Position numbers and translations under genes: made by a program. The notes under the pieces were generated by a model. It saw nothing but the letters and a program-made list of their open reading frames with translations. It ran no database searches and had not been told where the DNA came from. Positions 1 to 10,654 of a stretch of DNA of 64,000 nucleotides are shown here, piece after piece; positions within the stretch are counted from its first letter, which is position 1; each line of letters starts with the position of its first letter. Origin of the DNA: Pelobates cultripes (taxonomy: Eukaryota; Chordata; Amphibia; Anura; Pelobatidae); assembly GCA_933207985.1 (NCBI GenBank), contig OW240912.1, positions 73,483,834 to 73,547,833 of the forward strand, in the 5' to 3' direction.

Positions 1-255
1 TAAACAGACAAGTATACAAACTTTTGCACAGACATTATGTACAAATTACAGAAACTCATGCACATAATCACGGCCCATTGTTTATACATATACTTCCCCA
101 TTAAAGATCACTCTATGTACCATTGCATCTTTGCAATATTTGCATCCTGACAATGCTCTGTCTCCTTGTTGATATTGGCTTATAACTGCAGTGATTTCTG
201 CACTCCTGACTTTTACACATCAAAGGAAAAACATTACATATGTAAGATCAGTCCA
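1..255. other. Unrecognised flank
   Basis: AT-rich sequence with no open frame, RNA gene or repeat end that I can recognise. Confidence 0.5.
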
Positions 256-345
256 CAGTGGCGTCTCCGGCATTCATATTTAGGGGGGCACATGGGGGGC
301 CAGGGAAAAAAGTAGGGGGTAATTATAAAACATGTGTGTGTATAT
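256..345 (+). mobile_element. hAT-type terminal fragment (CAGTGGCGTCTCC end)
   Basis: The sequence begins CAGTGGCGTCTCC, followed by GGCATTCATATTTA and a G-rich stretch. The same end occurs in opposite orientation at 15865-15904, so this is a repeat-family terminus. CAGTGGCG-type ends are usual for frog hAT elements. No matching right end was seen nearby, so the copy is truncated. 346-537 holds nothing else recognisable. Confidence 0.55.
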
Positions 346-537
346 AGTAGTGTAGATTGAATTAGCCATATTAGTCCAGAAGACAAGATGCCAAAATACC
401 AGACTATTGCAGTATGCAATTATGCCTTTTTTATTGGACTAACATAATATTTCAAAGACTTTCGAGAGGAAAATTTTAAAGACTATGAGCACCAAAATAG
501 CAACCACAGGATATGCTACTGCAACCTGATTTCAGGT

Positions 538-827
538 TGAATCCCTACGAGGAAAGTTCAGAATCCCTACGAGGAAAGTTCAGTGTCTGCATGCAGAGGG
601 AGGAGATACTGAATGTTTGGATGCATTTTAGACAGCCATGACCCAGGAAGGATCTCTAACAGCCATCTGAGGAGTGGCCAGTGAAGTTATCACTAGGCTG
701 TAATGTAAACACTGCATTTTCTCTGAAAAGACTGTGTTTACAGCAAAAAGCCTGAAGGTAATGATTCTACTCACCAGAACAAATTCAATAAGCTGTAGTT
801 GTTCTGGTGACTATAGTGTCCCTTTAA
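538..827 (+). mobile_element. T2/Kolobok-type MITE, 3' part
   Basis: The 3' portion of the MITE family seen complete at 28383-28982 and 42165-42752, sharing GAGGAAAGTTCAGTGTCTGC and ending in GACTATAGTGTCCCTTTAA with a terminal TTAA at 824-827. The 5' half is missing. A 23-bp segment around GAATCCCTACGAGGAAAGTT is locally duplicated at about 539-582. Confidence 0.8.
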
Positions 828-2060
828 GATCTGCAGTGCACTCTCCAACTCCAAGGTCAGGTGTGGCCGCCTCTCACTGTTCACACCTAGATCCGCTTCC
901 TCTAAGTCTCTACGGTTTGGCCATCTGACGTAACGCAGGCAGGCGCAGCTGAGTGTGTGAGGAGCACTGCAGTGCAACTAGACGAGCCAGCCACAACATA
1001 TTGAACAAATAATTCAGGCAAAGAATGGACAGCTGCGAGGGGCGACGGAGGGTAAATTGGTACTCCCCCGGCTGTATGTTATACAACTTCAATTTCAATT
1101 GGGGGGCACAGCCTAATTGTGTGTGTGGGGGGGGGGAAATGGCCCGCTCTGACCCCCCATATACCCCCCTGTCTGTCCACCTTGTGCTTGTCAGGTGCAT
1201 ACTCTGCACATACAGTTATACAGGACATCTCTCCTATCCCCTAGGGAAAGGCAAATTGGGATAAGCTCAAACATCATAGACCAAAATGAGAGACTCCTGA
1301 CCGGTGGAGCCTCTTTCTGGAGAAGGAGGAGTTTGTCACTCTCCTACAAGAATGTGGACAATTATTCCGAATGGCCCTGTATCGCATGGGAAAAAACGAT
1401 CTGGGTGCATATGGAGTTATCTGGACAGCAAAATCCAGTAATTGTTCATGCTGTTTAACAGCCAAATGTTGCAATTCAGGCCCTTAATTGGTCTAAATTT
1501 GGTCCGGATTTTAGCAGTCTAAAGCAAAAACAAATTTGCCTGCTAGCTGTTAGTGCTAGTAGCTCAATTCAACAAACGATTCAAGTAGTTTCCCTAAATT
1601 CAACTGAAATGCAATTTAAAGGCTTCTTCAGTCTCAAAATGATTCAATCCCCTGAATAGAATCTCGCCTTTTCCTCCTCTCACTATGTGTCCTCTATGAT
1701 GACTGACATGCGCAAAGGGCAGTGCTTATAACAATGAGCAACAGGGAGCCAAGTTTCAGGATAGTTCCAGGATTTGGCTAAATATTGTGATGTGGATTTC
1801 TACGTTTATTATTTTCTTCAGATCTCATAAAGACATATTTGTTTAATACAGGGATTAGGTAAATACTATATTAGAATTCCTGGAAAATTGCATTTCCCCT
1901 TTAAACTTCCTAAAACTGTATCACTTGTACAGGGAGATGGGATGCAGAGTGTTCTTGGCAATAATGCAAACTGTTATGGTTTAAAGTGACCTTGGAAATT
2001 GTATTTTATGTTGTCTGGCAAAATGTCAATTTTGTGTCACTATTCTGTACTGTACTTTAT
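828..2060. other. No gene recognised
   Basis: Short open frames here have no recognisable domain. There is a G run near 1120-1135 and a moderately CpG-containing patch at 840-1000. I see no RNA gene and no repeat ends that I can pair. Confidence 0.5.
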
Positions 2061-2140
2061 TTAACCCCTTAAGGACACATGACATGTGTGACATGTCATG
2101 ATTACCTTTTATTCCAGAAGTTTGGTCCTTAAGGGGTTAA
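2061..2140. mobile_element. 80-bp TTAA-flanked palindromic MITE
   Basis: It starts TTAACCCCTTAAGGAC and ends GTCCTTAAGGGGTTAA, giving near-perfect 16-bp inverted ends with TTAA at both edges. TTAA targets are used by piggyBac and Kolobok elements; the superfamily cannot be decided from ends this short. Confidence 0.8.
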
Positions 2141-2359
2141 ACAAAATACTGAAATGCAATATAATTAAAATGGATCTGTCATTATTTTTCTTCTTACAGA
2201 TTTTTATCCTTACATTTGCTTAATCATTGGTCTTTATTTGGGTACCTACCAGGGCCGTCTTTAACGCGGGGCAAACGGGGCAGCTGCCCCGGGCCCAGTT
2301 TCTCTTGGGGGGCCCGAGGCACCTGCCCCGTGGGCCCCGCTGACCCCGGCGGGCAGTCT

Positions 2360-2571
2360 GGGTGGCCGGCCGGTCAGGCAGGAAGGCGGGCGCGCGAGGG
2401 AGCACTCAGTGCTTACTCTTCAGCTCCCTCGCGCACCGCTCTGATGCCGGAGCCGGAAGATGACGTCATCTTCCGGCGCCGGCATCCCTACGCGGCGCGC
2501 GAGAGAGCTGAAGAGGAAGCACTGAGTGCTCCCTCGCGCGCCCGCCTTCCTGCCTGACCGGCCGGCCACCC
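2360..2571. repeat. GC-rich palindrome centred on a CRE
   Basis: A near-perfect inverted repeat of about 212 bp. The left edge GGGTGGCCGGCCGGTCAGGC pairs with the right edge GCCTGACCGGCCGGCCACCC. The dyad centre lies on TGACGTCA at 2461-2468, a consensus CREB/ATF site. CpG density is far above the surroundings. Related palindromes lie at 45873-46113 and 58760-58923. Confidence 0.85.
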
Positions 2572-2620
2572 AGGAGCCCAGCAGCACCACTGGACCCCAG
2601 GGAATCCCCCCAGCACTCCA

Positions 2621-2630
2621 AAAGGTAAGG
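2621..2630 (+). promoter_or_regulatory. Consensus-like 5' splice donor in hAT A
   Basis: AAAG|GTAAGG, with the GT at 2625-2626. It directly follows CACTGGACCCCAGGGAA, a segment shared with elements at 11.7, 18.7, 45.8 and 58.9 kb. Whether it is used is unknown. Confidence 0.45.
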
Positions 2631-2658
2631 AGGCTGGGGGGATTACATTTAAAAAAAA

Positions 2659-3530
2659 ATGTGTGTGTTAGTGTGTGTGTGTTTGTGTGTTAGTGTATGT
2701 GTGTGTTAGTGTGTGTGTTTGTGTGTTAGTGTATGTGTTTGTGTGTTAGTGTATGTGTGTGTTAGTGTTTGTGTGTTAGTGTATGTGTTTGTGTGTGTTT
2801 GTGTGTTAGTGTATGTGTGTGTTAGTGTTTGTGTGTTAGTGTATGTGTGTGTGTGTTTGTGTTAGTGTGTGTGTTTATGTGTGTTAGTGTGTGTGTTTGT
2901 GTGTTAGTGTGTGTGTGTTAATGTGTGTGTTTGTGTATATGTGTTAGTGTGTGTGTATGTGTGTGTATGTGTGTTAGTGTATGTGTGTATGTGTGTGTGT
3001 GTCAGCATGTCTGTGTGTGTGTCAGTATGTCTGTCTGTCTGTGTGTCAGTATATATGTGTGTGTATATCTGTGTGTGTCAGTATGTGTATGTGTCAGTAT
3101 GTCTGTCAGTGCGTCAGTATGTCTGTTAGCGCATGTGTATGCATGTGTCAGTATATCTGTCTGTGTGCCAGTATGTCTGTGTGTGTGTGTGTCAGTATAT
3201 CAGTCTGTGTGTGTCAGTGTTTCTCAGTGTATGTGGGTGTCAGTATTTCTGTCAGTGTATGTGTGTCAGTATGTTGATCAGTGTGTCTGTGTGTGTGTGT
3301 CAGTATGTCGGTATATGTGTCTGTGTGTCAGTATGTCTGTATATGTGCCTGTGTCAGTATGTCTGTCAGTACGTCTACCAGTGTATGTGTCTGTGTGTGT
3401 GTCAATATATGTACCTGTGTCAGTGTGTCTGTCAGTGTATGTGCCTGTTTATCTGTATGTAGTCAGTGTATGTATCTGTGTATCTGCTTGTGCGTCAGAG
3501 TGTGTACCTGTGCATCTGAGCCGCAACTTT
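2659..3530 (+). repeat. TG-rich minisatellite within hAT A
   Basis: The array starts as GTGTGTTAGTGTATGT-type units and drifts into GTCAGTATGTCTGTCTGTGT units. It opens several reading frames that translate as C/V/S-rich low complexity and should not be annotated as proteins. Confidence 0.9.
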
Positions 3531-4099
3531 AAATACAAATACACCCCTCCATTCAAACCTCAACACTACATATAAAACACACTCCTGCATTGAAACGTCA
3601 ACACTACATACAAGCACACTCCTACATTTAAAAACAAACACTACACATAAATGCACACTTGCATTCAAACTCCAGTACCACATACAAACACATTCACACA
3701 AACATACTCCATACAAACACATGCTTACATTCAAACATACTAACATGGCTCAGTGCTAAATACAACCCTGCAAGCATGGGAAATTGGTAGAGTCCCAGCT
3801 GTCAAAGCATTGTTGGAGTTGCACGACAGATGGGGTTCTACCTTTAGTCCAACCTTGCAATTGGGGGTCCCAATAAAATTCATTCTACTTTAGTACCGCC
3901 ACTGCGTTGGGATGGATGCCGTGATTGCATACCAGGGAGTGAGGGGCGAGAGCGGCAGGGCACAGGGGGCCCAAGCAAACACTTGCCCAGGGTCCATTCG
4001 TTATTAAAGACGGCCCTGGTACCTACCACACTTCAGTGGAAAATGTATATTCCTAGACAGCTGCTCTGAAAATGTTTTTTTTTTGTAGTGTTGAAGTGC

Positions 4100-4495
4100 T
4101 ACTTAACACGAAAAACACCTCCCCTGGCTGTTACTCACACAGCCTACATGAAATAAAATTGTTTCATTTTCAATCAGGTGTTAACTTATTTTAAAAGTTT
4201 TTATCTCCTGCTACTGCAAGGCCTAGCAAGCTATAAAAAGAACAGGAGCTAAGACATTCTATATTAAACAAAATTTGCTATAAAGGATGTATAAACATTA
4301 GCTCTCTTTTTACAGGAAGTGTTTAGGAAGGTTGTGCACTTTACACGCAGGGAGTTGGGACTAAGGTTGCATAAACAATCTGATTTAACTTTTAAATGGC
4401 AGAGAATTGAGCAGTGAGACTACAGGGGATGGATCTATACACCAAAACTGATTAATTAGGCTAAAGTCGCTTTGGTGCCTACAGTAACCCTTTAA
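4100..4495 (+). mobile_element. T2-type MITE (ACCAAAAC family), 5' truncated
   Basis: This corresponds to the family complete at 62906-63451: ACAGGAAGTGTTTAGGAAGG, AATGGCAGAGAATTGAGCAG, then TATACACCAAAACTG and a terminal CCCTTTAA with TTAA at 4492-4495. The 5' end is lost next to the hAT A insertion site. Confidence 0.7.
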
Positions 4496-4577
4496 TAAAG
4501 GTATCTATCAAAGTTTATTTTGATGTCAATTATTTTACACTTGAAGAATGGTTTACTTAGCAGGTCATCAATCTATA

Positions 4578-4720
4578 GGGTTATTCACTAAAGTAAGAAA
4601 CCAAAGTAAAAGTAAACAAGCTGAACTGGAAAAAAATCTCTAAGTCAGCTGTGTTTCCAGTTTGACTGATTTGGCATTTAATTTGACATTTACTTTGAAT
4701 ACTGTCTTTAGTGAGTAACC
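4578..4720. mobile_element. Short MITE with TTATTCACTAAAG ends
   Basis: The left end GGTTATTCACTAAAG and right end CTTTAGTGAGTAACC are inverted repeats about 140 bp apart. A second copy with the same ends and the internal AACTGGAAA..TCTCTAAG motif is at 29076-29242. Confidence 0.75.
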
Positions 4721-4886
4721 GTGATGAGGTATAGAGTCTGGAAACCAAACAAAATCCTATCCTCCCCCCCACTCAAAAATGTTTTTTTGTTCTACAGAAA
4801 ACTTAGTCCCTGCAGGGGACTTGTTGGTGTGATAATGGAGCAGAAGGGGGTAACCCTGAATATCAAAATGAAAAACCCTTAAATGG

Positions 4887-5072
4887 CTAATGAGCTGTAG
4901 GGCCCAAAAGACAAACAAAGGTCCCTTTTAGTGTAATGCCAAAAACATATAAACACACAGCTTTATTAATAATACATAAAAAAATAAAATAATAAAGCTG
5001 TGTGTTTTATATGTTTTTGGCATTACACTAAAAGGGACCTTTCTGTGTCTTTTGGGTACTATAGCTCATTAG
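4887..5072. repeat. Long hairpin with about 80-bp arms
   Basis: CTAATGAGCT...GGTCCCTTTTAGTGTAATGC pairs with GCATTACACTAAAAGGGACC...AGCTCATTAG across an A/T-rich loop near 4970-4990. It is probably a palindromic MITE; no flanking duplication was identified. Confidence 0.75.
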
Positions 5073-5659
5073 AAATTCAAGTGTTTTTCTATTCTACAGA
5101 AAAGAATCGCCTGACAATGTGGTCAGGATAAAATGGATAGAAAAGGCAAATTGCAGATTTGTCATTATGGCTCAGATTGTGTTTGATGGTGATAGCACAG
5201 ACCGAGTTAAAAAGAACAAAATAAAAATAGACGTATGCGCTCAGCAGTTTGTGCGGCTCAGCAATTGCTGCACCATCACATGATTTCAGTCAGTTACTTT
5301 GCAGTCTTTGTCTCATTGTGTCTCACATCATGGAACTTCTGGGGTGATAATCAGCCTGTTAATTAATTTCTCATTCTCTCTCTGAACATTTTGACACATG
5401 TAAAGTAGTGTTTCACATGATTTCTGTGACGAATGTAAGGTGTCAAACAAATACATTAAATCCAGTGTTCTTTTAAGAAGATAAATCTGTAGTCCGACGC
5501 TTTGACAATCAAAAATAATTTGCAGATAGGGTTTTTCAGCATGACAAGGTTTTAACATTATCGCGTAAAATGAGCATAATCCAAAAATAAGCCTGCAGTA
5601 CAAGTTTGGGTAAAAAGAGATACAAGCCAATACAGCTACGTCAATAAAGTGTCCTCTCT
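5073..5659. other. No gene recognised
   Basis: The open frames here are short and unrecognisable, and no paired repeat ends were seen. Confidence 0.5.
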
Positions 5660-5667
5660 ATATTTTC

Positions 5668-7499
5668 TAGACATGTGCAATTCGTTTCATTCCGAATGGC
5701 AATTCGGACGAATTTGGGGCAATTCGGACACATCCGAATGTCTGAATAGCTGAATTGCTGAAGTCCCAAAGTGCCGAAGTGTCAAAGTGACGAAGTTCCG
5801 AAGCACAGTATTGCTATTAAAATACTTACCCAGTGGAAGAATGAAGAATGTTACACTGTATACAAGTATAAATAAAAAGTATCCGAACATAACCAGGATT
5901 CAGCTGCAAGCATTTGCAACACTTACAACAATCAAGTAACACACATTCATATAAAAATGTAAGTTACTTAGCCTGTCAATGGAATGACAGGAATGAATAA
6001 GTAGATAACTCCCTAATTCCCACGGTATTAGAGAGCTATCTACTAAAAGGCTGAAAGACCTAAATTGGTCTTACAGCCAAATTTACTAATTCTAAGTAAA
6101 AATTACTTAGTATTAGTAAATTATGCCCCTACTCGCTATACCGCGAGTAGGGGCATGTCAATTAAACAGTCAGCAGCCTATGGCTGCTCACTATTAAAAC
6201 AAAACAAACAAACGGCGGGTGGGGGCCCGAAAGAAGAATAAGGGGGGGGGACCTATTGTCCTCCCCCTGGCCCCATAAGGGGGGGACCTATTGTCCTCCC
6301 CCTGGCCCCCACCCCTGAGCATTGGGTGGGGGCCCTAAATTAGCATAAGGGGGGGACCTATTGTCCTCCTCCTGGCCCCCACCCCTAAGCGGTGGGTGGG
6401 GGCCCTAAATACCAATAAGGGTAGGGTTACACGCTGTGTAACTTGACTCATAACTCTCTGATTGGTTACTTTCAATCCACCAATCAGAGTGTTGTTATGA
6501 GTCAAATTACACAGCATGGGAAAATTCCAAAGAACTTTCCCACGCTGTGTAAAATGACACAGAGCACTCTGATTGGCTGGATTTCAAGCTAACCAATCAG
6601 AGTGCTGTGACAGGTAAATGTAGAGACATACCTGTCAGTCTCTTCAGTTACCTGTCAGAGCACTCTGATTGGATGGCTTAAACCAACCAACCAGAGTGCT
6701 CTGAGCCTAATTGCAGGGCGGAGCAAGGCTTTATAAGCCTTCCCCGCCCTGCAGAGCTCAGTCTGCGCGGAGCCCTCCATGGGTGAAGATGGATTTTTTT
6801 TTTTCGCTCCGGTTTTTTTAATTTATTTTTTCAAAGTGCATTGGTTATTATGGCTTTTTATTTGGCCTTATTTGGGGCTGAAAAAAGAAGATTTTAGAAG
6901 AAAGAAGACATCAAATGGTAAGTTTTTTTTTTTTTTTAACAGGTATCTAGTTAATGGTCCCCCCTCATTATTTTTAGGGTGAGGGGGACAGGTAGGGGTT
7001 ATTTTCGGGGGAGGGGGTGACTAGAGGTTTGCGGACCCCTATTCACCTGGGGGGGGTTACATTTTTATTTAGGGCCTCAACCGCCGCTCAGGGGTGGGGG
7101 CCTGGGGGGAGGACAATAGGTCCCCCCCCCCCACTAGTTTACTTTTAAACAGTGAGTAGCCCGGCACCCACCCCTGATGAGCGGCGGGTGGGGGCCGGGC
7201 TACTCACTGTTTAATAGACATGCCCCTACTTGCGGTATAGCGAATAGGGGCAAAATTTACTAATACTAAGTAATTTTTACTTAGTATTAATAAATGTGGC
7301 TGAAAGACCAATTTAGGTATTTCAGCCTTTTGGTAGATAACTCCCTAATACCGTGGGAATTAGGGAGTTATCTACTAAGCATCTGCAAGATAAGTCCCGA
7401 AGTGCTGAAAGCCCGAAGTTCCGAAATTCTGAAGTTCCGAAGTTGCCTAAGTTCCGAAGTGCCAAACCGAACCAAAAATTGTCCCCATGCACATCCCTA
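5668..7499 (+). mobile_element. Non-autonomous hAT element G, complete
   Basis: The left end TAGACATGTGCA and right end TGCACATCCCTA are inverted, and both are flanked by the 8-bp duplication ATATTTTC (5660-5667 and 7500-7507). The 1832-bp interior has subterminal repeats rich in CCGAAGT, then long inverted arms (about 6010-6200 versus 7190-7380) sharing CTCCCTAAT and a GCCCCTACTCG-like stretch. Between them lies a promoter-like middle. No transposase frame is present. Confidence 0.9.
6456..6920 (+). promoter_or_regulatory. Promoter-like cassette inside hAT G
   Basis: There are five CCAAT/ATTGG pentamers, at 6461-6465, 6480-6484, 6572-6576, 6593-6597 and 6668-6672, most in a CTCTGATTGG context. 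A TATAAG box follows at 6732-6737 and an ATG at 6779. A donor-like ATG|GTAAGT has its GT at 6918-6919. CCAAT pentamers are bound by NF-Y in general. The short ATG frame is F-rich and resembles no protein I know. The arrangement resembles a promoter plus first exon left over from an autonomous ancestor; activity is not shown. Confidence 0.4.
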
Positions 7500-7507
7500 A
7501 TATTTTC

Positions 7508-8374
7508 TTCTGCATTGAATTTTCATCTAATAATAATATAAAATTTAATTCCTTTGATAATGTGGAATGGAGCTACCCTGATGATACATTCTAAACACCA
7601 AATGACAGCTCTCTCAAATGTTTATAGTACCTCAGGTACTATTTTTAACAGGTTGACAAAAGCATGGTTCTCTCGGTGCCTAAAGCCTAGCGCTCAGCTA
7701 TTGCTGGGCTAATGCAGAAGTTGGCATCCACGCTAACCCATCCAATTTTGGGCAGCTGTTAAAGGTTGTGATAACTAGGTGGATTAGCCCAGTGGTCTCC
7801 GACTGTCATTGGTCTAATGCAGTACTGTTCTCTCCAGTAGCACTACACCACAGTATCCACAAGACAAATCAGTGCCATACAAACTAAAGCAAATTGGCCA
7901 GTCTCTATTAGTCATGCATCTTAGTATTTTCTTACATTTGTGTTGCTGTGACAAACCCTTCAGGGCTTCTCAAGCATTAGGAGGAAACTAATAACTATGG
8001 TTCCTGCAGCAGCACATAGATGAGTATTAGTGTGGAAAAATAAAATTTTTAGGGTCAGTATTTTTCTGTTTGCTAATGCGGTTTTTTCTTTGTACTTTAA
8101 TGGCACGTTCTTGTTTCCACATTTGAGCAGCTTTTTCACACAAAAAACTTATGCAGAAAATGTTTACATATTTGTAAAAAGAAAAACATTTATATTTTTA
8201 TTAAATAATTGTTTTCAAAAGTGAATGTAGGAAAATAAGAGAGAAATAGATTTTAAACATAACTCAAAAATGGGCTAAAGATGGTTCAAGATGGCAGAGA
8301 AAAAAAAGTGTATATGAAAATAAGTATCATTTAACAAATTGATTGTAAAAATTATTATTAGTAATTCTAGCTCT
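7508..8374. other. No gene recognised
   Basis: AT-rich; no supported coding or repeat structure seen. Confidence 0.5.
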
Positions 8375-8640
8375 TTAAAGGACACTATTGTCATCAAAAC
8401 AACTACAGCATAATGGAGTTGTTCTGGTGAGTATAGTCAGTCCCTGCAGGCTTTTTAATATAAACACTGCCTTTACAGAGAAAAGGCAGTATTTACATTG
8501 CTGTCTAGGAACACCTCTAGTGGCCGTCACTCAGACGGCCACTAGAAGTGCTGACTCTGTCAGTGCTGTACAATGGGCAGCATTGACGTTCAGCGTCTGC
8601 ATGGAGACGCTAAACGTTAACCATAGAGATGCATTTTTGT
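8375..8640 (-). mobile_element. T2/Kolobok-type MITE fragment, reverse orientation
   Basis: It starts TTAAAGGACACTATTGTC at 8375, followed by CAACTACAGC and GTTGTTCTGG, the complement of the usual T2 3' end. It continues through GGCCACTAGAAGTGCTG and the CAGCGTCTGCATGGAGACGC segment before similarity is lost. Confidence 0.7.
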
Positions 8641-9751
8641 GGCATTTCGCAGTGCATGACCAAAAGCCTCCCAATGTTTTCCTTTGATGATCTCAGCCAA
8701 GGAGGCAGGGTGAGGGCAGAGCAAAGAATAAAGGTAGATTTGTACTTTTTTAATGTAGCCGAGAGGGGCAGCGAACTAAAATGGGCTTTTAACACTAGTG
8801 TCAGGAATACACATTTATATTTCTGAGTACAGAGATAGGATGGAGAGGACACAGACTGACAAATTGGCTGCCAGTATGAAGAGAGCCAAGCAGTACTCCC
8901 TGATATGAGCAGTTCATTAATCCATCAAATAATTATCTTTGATTTTCAGAAGCACATTTTCCATGGGTGGCATTTGAGGTTGAAGACAAAATTGGGCCAG
9001 GGCCAGTAGGGTAATTTTTGGAAGGAGTTTTTGCTCTTCTCACCCAGCCGTTCAGTGGTTTGGACAGCTACAGACCCAAAGGTCTAATTGGGGGTTTTAT
9101 GCTTACAATAAAGTTCAACAGGAGTGGTGTACTATCTTAATATGGTTTTGTATGACTACTACACAAATCAGTGTTGTTTTATTAGGTCTCCATTTAGCTT
9201 CCCAGTCAGTTCCCCCAGTCTTGGGTATTGAAGCTCAGGTAAGAATATAGCAAGATCCCCCAGGTGTGATTTGTCTAGACAGTCTCTCGAAAAAAGTTAT
9301 CTATTTATGGGCCACATTGTAATATCTGGCTGTGTTTTTCTATAGTTGAGTCTTGTATGTATATATATATAGATATTTCTTCTTGTCTTCAGTTGATTGA
9401 TATATATACGTCTTGGGCCAAATGCTCGCCACAATAATATATGTCTATATTATTGAAAATTAGTAATACGCAATCTGACGTTCTTTATAAAAAATGAGTA
9501 TTTATTCTACATTCAACAGGAAACAGTTATATATACTTAACAGATGGTAATTCTTAACGATGTTACAGAGAGTCGTCTTGACATCAGAGAGGAGAGCAAA
9601 CGGATCGTAGCAGGAAGAGACCCGTAATCCTTTGTCCTTGACTCTATATACCCCAAATTACGTCATAATGTTTAGTTTAGACCCTGCCATATAAGGAAGT
9701 TCCCTATATAAAGACCGCCTCAAATCTCTTATACAGCAAATTCCAGAGACC
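8641..9751. other. No gene recognised
   Basis: No supported frame. A TATATATATAGATAT stretch lies near 9360. 9480-9750 may belong to the retroelement remnant downstream, but I cannot show that. Confidence 0.4.
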
Positions 9752-9991
9752 TCATATTACAGAGTAGCAAACACCATCTGTTCTGTTTAACCCATTAGAC
9801 AGCCACACCTTAATATGTATTTGAATAGGAACATACAGAATATGCAATATTCTACACACATCTTGGATAAGCTCTTGGTTCACAAAGTCTCTAACTTGTA
9901 TGTATCTTAAATAATCGGTCGTTGTCGGTGATGTTCTGCTCTTGAGGTGTTCAAAGAGCACCACTACTCCATCCCTCATCCAATTGGTGTA
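9752..9991 (-). pseudogene. Possible L1/Tx1-like LINE ORF2 remnant
   Basis: The reverse-strand frame contains FEHLKSR..., then YLRYIQVRDFVNQ. This resembles the FRYLQIRHF-type segment near the C-terminal side of L1-clade ORF2 proteins. Only about 75 residues are open, and no reverse transcriptase core is visible upstream. The assignment rests on one motif; the segment could be another retroelement or chance. Confidence 0.3.
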
Positions 9992-10499
9992 TCCTTTGTA
10001 TACCTGCGTAACTGATATCCATAAACTCCTGTGGCCTCATACCTGGTAGGAAAGCTTTTTTTCTCAGCAGCGGCATCGTAGGAGAAGGGGAAGAAAATTT
10101 AGTTACACTCGTATCTCAGATCCATATAGAGTTCATGATCAATGGGCAATCCGTACAAATCCTTTGGAAACTGAGAGAGGTCCGCGCTCATCATAAGGGA
10201 CTACAGGTACACCCATTTGCGTACCATGTATGCCATAAGATGACCTGCACTAGGGGCTGGCACATACATATGGCGGCACATGCAAACGCCTCTTGGCGAC
10301 AAAGCGGGAGGGGGGGCTAAAAAATCAGAAAATGTTTTTCTCCAAATAACTGCAGCCTACTTAACTCTCCCTGCATGCGGCAGCTTGGCAATGAAGTCAG
10401 ACTCTCCTTCTGATGATGTCAGAAGGGCATGACTTCCACTGCTCCTTCCCCCAGACTACCCAGTGGAGGCTCCAGCTCTTCCCCCAGTTCCTGTGTATG
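9992..10499. other. No gene recognised
   Basis: Nothing supported; possibly further remnant of the same retroelement. Confidence 0.35.
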
Positions 10500-10654
10500 G
10501 ATGTAAGTATTAATCAGAGTGCATTTATGGGTCTTTGTATTAGGCAATATGTGTGTATGTATTGGGCAATATGTGTGTATAGAAGTATGTATCGTGCAAT
10601 ATCTGTGTATAGATGTATGTGTGTATGGGTTTGTATGTATTAGGCAATATGTGT
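10500..10654 (+). repeat. TGTATGTATTGGGCAATA tandem repeat
   Basis: Degenerate units of roughly 24-36 bp containing GGGCAATATGTGTGTAT or close variants. Confidence 0.7.

Larger units (their letters stand above)
2250..4018 (+). mobile_element. Non-autonomous hAT element A, complete
   Basis: Ends are CAGGGCCGTCTTTAA on the left and its complement TTAAAGACGGCCCTG on the right. They are flanked by a perfect 8-bp target duplication, GTACCTAC, at 2242-2249 and 4019-4026, which is diagnostic of hAT insertion. The 1769-bp interior codes for no transposase. It holds a GC-rich palindrome, a splice-donor-like site, a long TG-rich minisatellite (about 2659-3530) and a tandem array with a period near 40 bp (about 3530-3760). 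A second, half copy is at 39557-40895. Confidence 0.9.

Noticed and set aside
2911..3575. Cysteine/valine/serine-rich frames resembling a cysteine-rich secreted protein
   Set aside because: All come from TG-rich tandem repeats; several frames give the same composition and there is no conserved spacing.
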